DNA from: Calonectria ilicicola | Lineage: Eukaryota > Ascomycota > Sordariomycetes > Hypocreales > Nectriaceae | Direction of reading: 5' to 3' | DNA length: 64,000 nt | NCBI GenBank assembly: GCA_020809705.1 | Contig: CP085827.1 | Span: forward strand, 2,542,001-2,606,000 | Shown here: piece after piece, positions 58,689-64,000 of the stretch | How positions within the stretch are numbered: the stretch's first letter is position 1 | Layout of the letters: the number at the start of each line of letters is the position of its first letter | Made by a program: the position numbers and the translations under genes | The notes under the pieces: generated by a model | The model's database searches: none | Told to the model about the DNA's origin: nothing | The model's input: the letters and a program-made list of their open reading frames with translations, nothing else

Positions 58689-58880
58689 GGTGTTGGGCGA
58701 AGATGACAGAGTTTATCGTAGGGCTTAGTGTCGATGCCAAGGCTCGGCGACATCGAGAAATGGAGATTCAGCTCCCTTATAAGGCGAACTGAACACGCAT
58801 GATGCCGATTTTGCCGATTACCATGACGCTTCGTTCCGCTAGTCTCTGGAGGAGCGGGGAGTCACCACACCAAAATACTG

Positions 58881-59093
58881 CTAGGAATCGATATTGTCTT
58901 CAACCATTGGGTCGCTGCTGCATTGATCGGGCTTAGGAGGCACAGCCGCACCCTTTGGTATGACCTCATTGCCCGCCCACAACAGCTTTAGCGGCTGAGT
59001 TTCTGCGGGAATGCGGGGAGTCTTGGCTGACTGCGATGCTCCATTCGCTGCTTGTGCATCCGCTAGCGCCAATTCAGGGCAGGGTATCAATTC
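58881..59093 (-). CDS. Possible last exon of a small minus-strand gene
   Basis: An open frame on the minus strand (LIPCPELALADAQAANGASQ to MVEDNIDS) follows a plausible GATAG acceptor just above 59093. Its composition is protein-like, Pro/Ala-rich with no stop for 70 codons. I could not find a convincing first exon; the upstream sequence up to the divergent ORF at 59220 is short. It could be a real small gene or chance. The stretch 58689-58880 holds the promoter of the preceding gene. Confidence 0.25.
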   Translation of the reverse strand, partial: ELIPCPELALADAQAANGASQSAKTPRIPAETQPLKLLWAGNEVIPKGAAVPPKPDQCSSDPMVEDNIDS

Positions 59094-59219
59094 CTATCAT
59101 ATCCTTCAGCATTTAGCGACCTCAGAATGCTACCGGCGCTGTTAAAATTGTCTTAAAAATAGCATCAATTAATTACTCGTACAAGAAGTGTTTCATAGCG
59201 ACAATTTTCTTGCGCGGTC

Positions 59220-59406
59220 ATGACGGCGAACAAACCACCAGAAGAAGCCTTTGACCCATGGATGACATCACAGCTCCATCACACCTCGATGAAGAAATTC
59301 GACCACAATGCAAACTACAAATTAGGTACGCACACTAGACGAACACACAGGCCAGGGTCTAAATTCCTAATCATAGACAGATAAGAAGGTCACTATGTCG
59401 ATATGA
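59220..59406 (+). CDS. Possible 43-aa two-exon gene
   Basis: An ATG at 59220 opens a 106-nt exon (MTANKPPEEAFDPWMTSQLH...) ending at a GTACGC donor. A 55-nt intron with a CTAATC branch and GACAG acceptor leads to a 26-nt exon ending KVTMSI and a stop. The frame is kept and the peptide has no low complexity. No family is recognised. It is divergent from the possible exon at 58881-59093. Confidence is low because such short models arise by chance. Confidence 0.25.
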
Positions 59407-59995
59407 GTGGTCAATGTGAAGACCACAAAGCTAGGCACATCTTGCAAGATGCGTGCACTTAGGTTGCATCCCCCCACCCTGGCGTTCGACATATCTTTAA
59501 TCGCTCTTCGTGATGTACTAATAGATGGAATAACGGGAAATTTGCGACTAATATCAAACCATTCCCTGGCCATTGGCAACACGTAATCGGTGGGCAGCCA
59601 ACAGCCTACCCCTACTCTGCGGGTCTCAAATCAACACGGCGCGATGAGAACGATATATTTCTCCTCATTCTCAAGCATCTAAATCTTTTAGCAAAAATTA
59701 TAATTCGCGCGATGTGAAGATGCTAGAAAGCCAAAATTTAACATATTTAACTAGAATTCGTTTTTAGTGGAAATATACCAGAGCCCAAGACACCACTGCA
59801 TTGCTTCTATCGATCTAGCATCGGTATTGTCTACGAATCCTACAAACAGGGTGGGACCCTTCTAAGCATGCAGATCACATGATTAACTCAGATAACTGTT
59901 AGAAGTGACCTAGGGGTAAGTATTTAATTCGGCTTGGCACAATATTGCATCATTCCTCTACCTTGTTCACCAATTCTATCCCCTCATCAATCTAA
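59407..59995. other. Spacer before the FMN oxidase gene
   Basis: About 590 nt with no supported gene; AT-rich on its right side. Confidence 0.4.
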
Positions 59996-61239
59996 ATGGC
60001 TCAAAACCCCGACCTTGACTCTCGGCCCATCACGGTCGCCGACTTCAAAGAGATCGCCAGAAAGCGACTTGATAAGGCCGTATGGGATTACTACACGACA
60101 GGAGCCGATGATGAAAATACTCTGAAGCGTAATAGTGAAATTTATGCCAAGTACGCACCGCTGGGCCTCTTCCACCACTACAGCTCCTGTTCCAATAACC
60201 TAATTCTCCATTGACCAGATTGCTCTTGCTACCACGGGTTCTGAAGAACGTAACGACAATCGACACAAGCACAACTATCTTTGGAAAGCAATATGATATT
60301 CCCATAGCTGTTGCCCCAAGTGCCTACCAGAAGCTAGTCAGCTCGGGTGGTGAAATTGATGTCGCCCGTGCCAGCCACGCAGTTGGGACCAACTTTACAC
60401 TCTCTACTAGTGCGACAACTAGCCTTGAGGATGTAATAGAAGCGCTTCCACCACGCGATAACAATTATCCTCGTCCTTGGTTTCAGTTATACTTTATGCG
60501 TTCACGCAGCGTCACCACAGATCTGATTCGCCGGGCGGAATCCGCAGGTTACGAAGCGCTCGTGCTTACCGTTGACACTGTAGTTCTGGGTAACCGAGTG
60601 CAGCCTAGAAAGAATCCCATCAAACTTCCCCCAGGCATCACCTCGGCGAATATCAAGTCCAGAACTGGGGGAGGCAAGTCTGTTCTTCTCCTGGAGGCTA
60701 AAACTGCAGCCGAAGCAAAAGAGGTGGTGGAGGAACACTCGGATGGGCTGATCGACGCAAGCCTCACATGGGACGAAATTATTCCGTGGCTTCGATCACA
60801 GACTAAGCTGAAAATAATTCTTAAGGGAATTATGACGGCTGAGGATGCTGTTCGATCAGTGGAAGCTGGCGTAGATGCTATCGTTGTGTCTAATCATGGC
60901 GGGAGGCAGCTGGACGACGTGCCTTCAACGCTCGAGGTTCTGCCCGAAATTTCTGATGCCGTTGGTGGGAGGATACCCATAATATTCGATGGCGGCATCA
61001 GCAGAGGCAGTGACGTCTTCAAGGCTTTGGCACTGGGCGCGAATTTATGCCTCATCGGGCGAACAGCTCTGTGGGGCCTGGCTTACAACGGTCAGGATGG
61101 GGTTGAGGATGTTTTGCACATCCTTGAAAGGGAGCTCTCTCGAACCATGGCTCTCATGGGGGTAACCTCTTTGGAAGAAATAAAAAAGAGTATGCTTGGA
61201 GTAGCTCGAGTTGATGGATTCGGGATTGCAAGGCTCTAG
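59996..61239 (+). CDS. FMN-dependent 2-hydroxyacid oxidase/dehydrogenase (glycolate/lactate oxidase-like)
   Basis: Two exons (59996-60150 and 60219-61239) flank a 68-nt intron (GTACGC donor, GACCAG acceptor) and give 391 aa. No cytochrome b5 domain precedes the barrel, so it is an oxidase-type rather than a flavocytochrome b2-type enzyme. Landmarks are VWDYYTTGADDENTLKRN, WFQLYFMRSRS, LTVDTVVLGNR, the catalytic Lys in LKGIMTAEDA and the active-site signature VVSNHGGRQLDD (His and Arg). The FMN phosphate site follows at IIFDGGISRGSDVFKALALG. The usual DTPVLGRRE is DTVVLGNRV here. The enzyme oxidises an L-2-hydroxyacid to the 2-oxoacid. The C-terminus lacks a clear SKL-type peroxisomal signal (it ends ARL, a possible weak variant). 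Confidence 0.9.
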
Positions 61240-62024
61240 GTCTGTCGACTCTTGAATATGCGGATAGGCCATACTCTATCAGTAAAGCCAGATGTTGGAG
61301 AATGGTGGTGCAAAGGTAACGTCAGGCCAATAAATCATAGATGAAATAAATTTGCATGCTATTTTCATTATTTTGTATGAATTCCATATGATGAAAGCAC
61401 TTTGGAGGCCAGTGAATGGCTGACCTAGTCCATCCCCTCGTCCATTCATGTGTTGGCTTGGGTGTTCATCCAGCGCCAACATATTCCGTATCATCTTTCC
61501 GTCTAACCCCGGAAATACATCTTTCCAGTTTAACACAAGCCCAATGAATTGTGCAAACCAATTTTTGCTTACTTGAAATGGAGAAATGGTACGTCTTGGG
61601 GCAACCAATGTTGATGCTCGGATCCGAAAGTCATAACCTAGCCACTTGTCCCACATCGGATCCGACCCTTTCATGGTGCAAGTCCGGATCCGATAGGCGA
61701 TTGAAGACTGAGATTTCGGAATCAATCATTCACATCTCTAAGAAAGCATTTTTGGACGAAGACTACTGATTAGAGCATACTTGCGTGGCGCTGTGTCTAA
61801 TCACTGCTCCATGTGATTCGGCAAAGTGGAGAGATAAACCAGTGTCTTCCAAATCCTACTCAGTCATAGAGTCTTGTCAGATTCACCGTAATTCCCACCG
61901 TTTACCCACAAATAACGTGTATATAAAGATGAAAAAGCCCAAGAGGAATTGTAGACATCGATAGAATTTGTGGCCATTCATTCCAGATAAACTTCCCTGT
62001 AACCGACTTTCTTTTTTTCACACC
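61240..62024. other. Spacer with TATA box of the NmrA-like gene
   Basis: 785 nt with no supported gene. TATATAAA at 61920-61927 lies 98 nt before the ATG of the next gene and is a good TATA-box candidate. Confidence 0.5.
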
Positions 62025-62933
62025 ATGTCTTCTTGTCACATCGCCCTTGCTGGTGCCACAGGCAACCTTGGGACTCCTATCCTCAAATCTCTTCTTGACG
62101 CAAACTTCAAAGTCAAAGTACTTTCACGAAAAGTAGGGAACGCCTCAAGGTTGCCGTCCCATCCAAACCTTATCATTGAAGAGGTTGACTTCAATTCGGT
62201 CGCGTCCCTGACCTCTACGTTGAGAGGTGTCGATGTCGTCGTCTCATGCCTTGCTACATTGGCGATCGGCGATCAGAATCCACTGATAGACGCCTCTGTA
62301 AATGCAGGTGTCAAACGGTTTATTCCGGCCGAATTCGGCATGGATTCTGCAAATCCACTCTGCGTACAGTTGCCTGTCTGTGTGCCTAAAGCCGCCGTGC
62401 AAAGGTATCTTCTGCAAAAGTCCAAATGCAATCCAGAATTCACTTTCACTGCCATTGCCAACGGGCTGTTTCTTGACTGGGGTCTCAAAATGGGCTTGCT
62501 TTTAAATCTTTCTCAACATAAGGCGACTCTATATAATGGTGGCGATGTGTGCTTCAGCGCCACAAATCTCGCTGACGTCGCAAGGGCGGTATTGGGCGTC
62601 ATTGGGCACCAGCTTGAGACTGCAAATCGCATTGTCTATATCCATTCCGCACTGATGACGCAGAACCAACTTATCTAATATGCGAAGGAAAAAGATGGAA
62701 AAAGCTGGGAGACTATTGTCAAGGATACCGAGGAACTCAAGGAGGAATGCATGTCGGAACTTGCCAAAGGTCCTCAGGCCGATGTGGATATAGCAATGCT
62801 CGGATTTTGTTTCTGTGGATCCATGAGCACTGCCTATGGTTGTGATTTCTCGGACCACTTGGACAACGAATTATTGGGCGTGAAGGAAACCACTGAAGAC
62901 GAAATCCGAGCTCTAGTAGCAAGCTTGTTGTGA
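62025..62933 (+). pseudogene. NmrA-like/isoflavone-reductase-like gene with in-frame TAA
   Basis: One frame runs from MSSCHIALAGATGNLG to a C-terminal VASLL, 303 codons including a TAA at 62676-62678. The N-terminal Rossmann motif GATGNLG (residues 9-15) marks an NAD(P)-binding NmrA/isoflavone-reductase-like fold, and VKRFIPAEFGMD is the typical family block. After the stop the frame continues as YAKEKDGKSWETIVKDTEEL and HLDNELLGVKE, which belong to the family's normal C-terminus. The stop therefore truncates a previously full-length protein by 85 residues. No donor/acceptor pair around the TAA would splice it out. A single C-to-T change in a CAA codon would suffice. Sequencing error or a strain-specific allele are alternatives. 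Confidence 0.75.
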
Positions 62934-63330
62934 TCACATGGGATATGAAGGCATCGCCGTGTCAAAAAGGGTCATAGTTTTTGAAGATAGAGAAATAAAT
63001 AAAATATTGTTGAAAATATATCAACTCTCCTGTTGTAAACCATGAAGCAAATTTTCCTTTAGCCTCAAATTGTCACACCACACCATGACACCGTCGTGTC
63101 TTTTAGATGCAACTCAGTTTAGTGTCATTGCACCAAGTTCATTTGAGAACGCCCAGTGGAAAAATGCCTTCAATTAGTAATAGCTTTAAGTGGTGGGGCC
63201 TTCTTCCATGCTGACATACAACAGCTGACCAGCCACCTTCTTCTCTCTCTGGATCCAGGAATACCTTCACCTTTTTGTTTTCGGCCCCATCAACCATTAG
63301 TATCAGTAGTGCAATATTTGGGAGAAAACC
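62934..63330. other. Spacer before the last gene
   Basis: 397 nt; no gene. The right part is the promoter of the Zn2Cys6 gene. Confidence 0.4.
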
Positions 63331-64000
63331 ATGCCTACTAATTCAGCTCAGAAGAGAACCCAATTCTCAAGCTGCGATGCATGTCGCCGGTCGCGCGTTG
63401 CGTGTGACGCTTCAACATTTGGTCACCAACCCGGCAAGACACAAGGTCGCGGCTCGTGCTCGAGGTGTGTCAATTCTAAGAAATCATGTACATTTGAGGT
63501 AAGAAAATACCCTTGGAGTCACGCGATGGTATCACTGAAAAGATACAGTGGATCAAACGGGCAAGCAAAAAAGGCTCAAAACGACGTCAAAAGGTGATGT
63601 CAAATGTAGTTGAGGTTGAGGTGGAACCATACGGCTCTTCTGAAACACATTTCGAGTCATTGGACACTGAATTAACTTACTGGACGCCTCAAATCTTCCG
63701 GTATGGATTCGAAACCATGTTTGGTCCCTCTATCAACCCGGGCAGCTGCCCCCTCATGTATGTTCACTAGGTATTCGCTTATAGACTTCGTTTCTCTCTA
63801 ACGACAACAAGGATGAGAAAGAAAATTATAACCACCTTACGACTATGGATCTTTTCGATACTCTGGATGCCTTTTTGGACTATGGGTCTGGGGACCACGA
63901 GCAAAGGGAAGATGAGCGCAATCAAACCCACTATGCGTTGGCCCTTTCAATCAAGTCCTTCGTTGTACCTTGGCTGCCTCTGGTATGGCATGAGAACGAT
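63331..64000 (+). CDS. Zn2Cys6 transcription factor, N-terminal part (runs off the window)
   Basis: Exon 1 (63331-63498) encodes MPTNSAQKRTQFSSCDACRR, with the zinc cluster CDACRRSRVACDA and CSRCVNSKKSCTF separated by a long 17-residue loop. A 44-nt intron (63499-63542, GTAAGA donor) leads to exon 2, which starts IQWIKRASKKGSKRRQK, a basic linker. A further intron begins near 63757, and an open frame then runs to the window edge (MDLFDTLDAFLDYGSGDHEQ). I could not fix that splice junction in frame, so the model past 63756 is approximate. It is a nuclear regulator; nearby candidates for regulation are the 2-hydroxyacid oxidase and the NmrA-like gene. The 3' part is outside this window. Confidence 0.75.

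Overview
The window reads as chromosomal DNA of a filamentous ascomycete (Pezizomycotina). The genes carry many short introns of about 44-99 nt with GTAAGT/GTATGT-type donors, CTAAC/CTTAC branch sites and YAG acceptors. The families are also typical of that group: Zn2Cys6 regulators, ACS-type MFS permeases, an OPT transporter, HET-domain proteins, 2EXR proteins, an NLR and an alkaline ceramidase. I cannot name the species. I see no rRNA, complete tRNA, CRISPR array or intact transposase.

Region 1 (1-23.3 kb) looks metabolic. A small foldback element (493-973) precedes an HSL-type esterase (1218-2180), a five-exon Zn2Cys6 regulator (2543-4508) and a convergent AtuA/DUF4387 fusion protein (4683-6691). 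After a long gene-poor stretch come an OPT transporter (11401-13693), another 5.3 kb gene-poor stretch and two tandem ACS-type permeases (19048-20755, 21505-23277). A possible unrecognised spliced gene lies at 10.0-10.75 kb.

Region 2 (23.3-30.1 kb) is the most interesting part. Two SesA-domain genes (24929-25696, 29428-30090) end in a Gly/Asn-rich motif. A closely similar motif forms the N-terminus of the NACHT-ankyrin NLR encoded divergently between them (26111-28470). This is the layout expected of a fungal NLR/amyloid cell-death signalosome. The locus has been duplicated in tandem: a decayed NLR copy (23726-24480) precedes the first SesA gene, and a decayed copy of the last codons of the upstream MFS gene lies just after it (25738-25823). 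The NLR has an in-frame TAG between its NACHT and ankyrin parts, and the decayed copy has a TAG at the same alignment position.

Region 3 (30.1-56.6 kb) holds further self/non-self-type families. There is a decayed F-box/ankyrin gene (30731-33359), a 100-bp inverted repeat around a small ORF, and two genes with a C2H2-like zinc-finger module (34951-36315, 37758-38846). These two are separated by a spacer with repeated CTACGCAGCTGCGTAG palindromes. A HET-domain gene (39146-41281) carries the same finger module at its C-terminus. Next come a truncated membrane-protein relic, two 2EXR paralogues (43183-44250, 51379-52452) bracketing a HET-like gene, an SRR1-like gene and an alkaline ceramidase, and then a GHKL-type ATPase gene (54013-56570).

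Region 4 (56.9-64 kb) returns to ordinary content: a conserved fungal protein (56973-58688), two possible tiny genes near 59 kb, an FMN-dependent 2-hydroxyacid oxidase (59996-61239), an NmrA-like gene interrupted by an in-frame TAA (62025-62933), and the start of a Zn2Cys6 regulator running off the end. Several stops in region 2-4 genes could each come from one C-to-T change in a glutamine codon, as repeat-induced or deamination-type decay would produce; this is inference. Exon models were built by hand from splice consensus and checked for frame; no search or alignment program was run.
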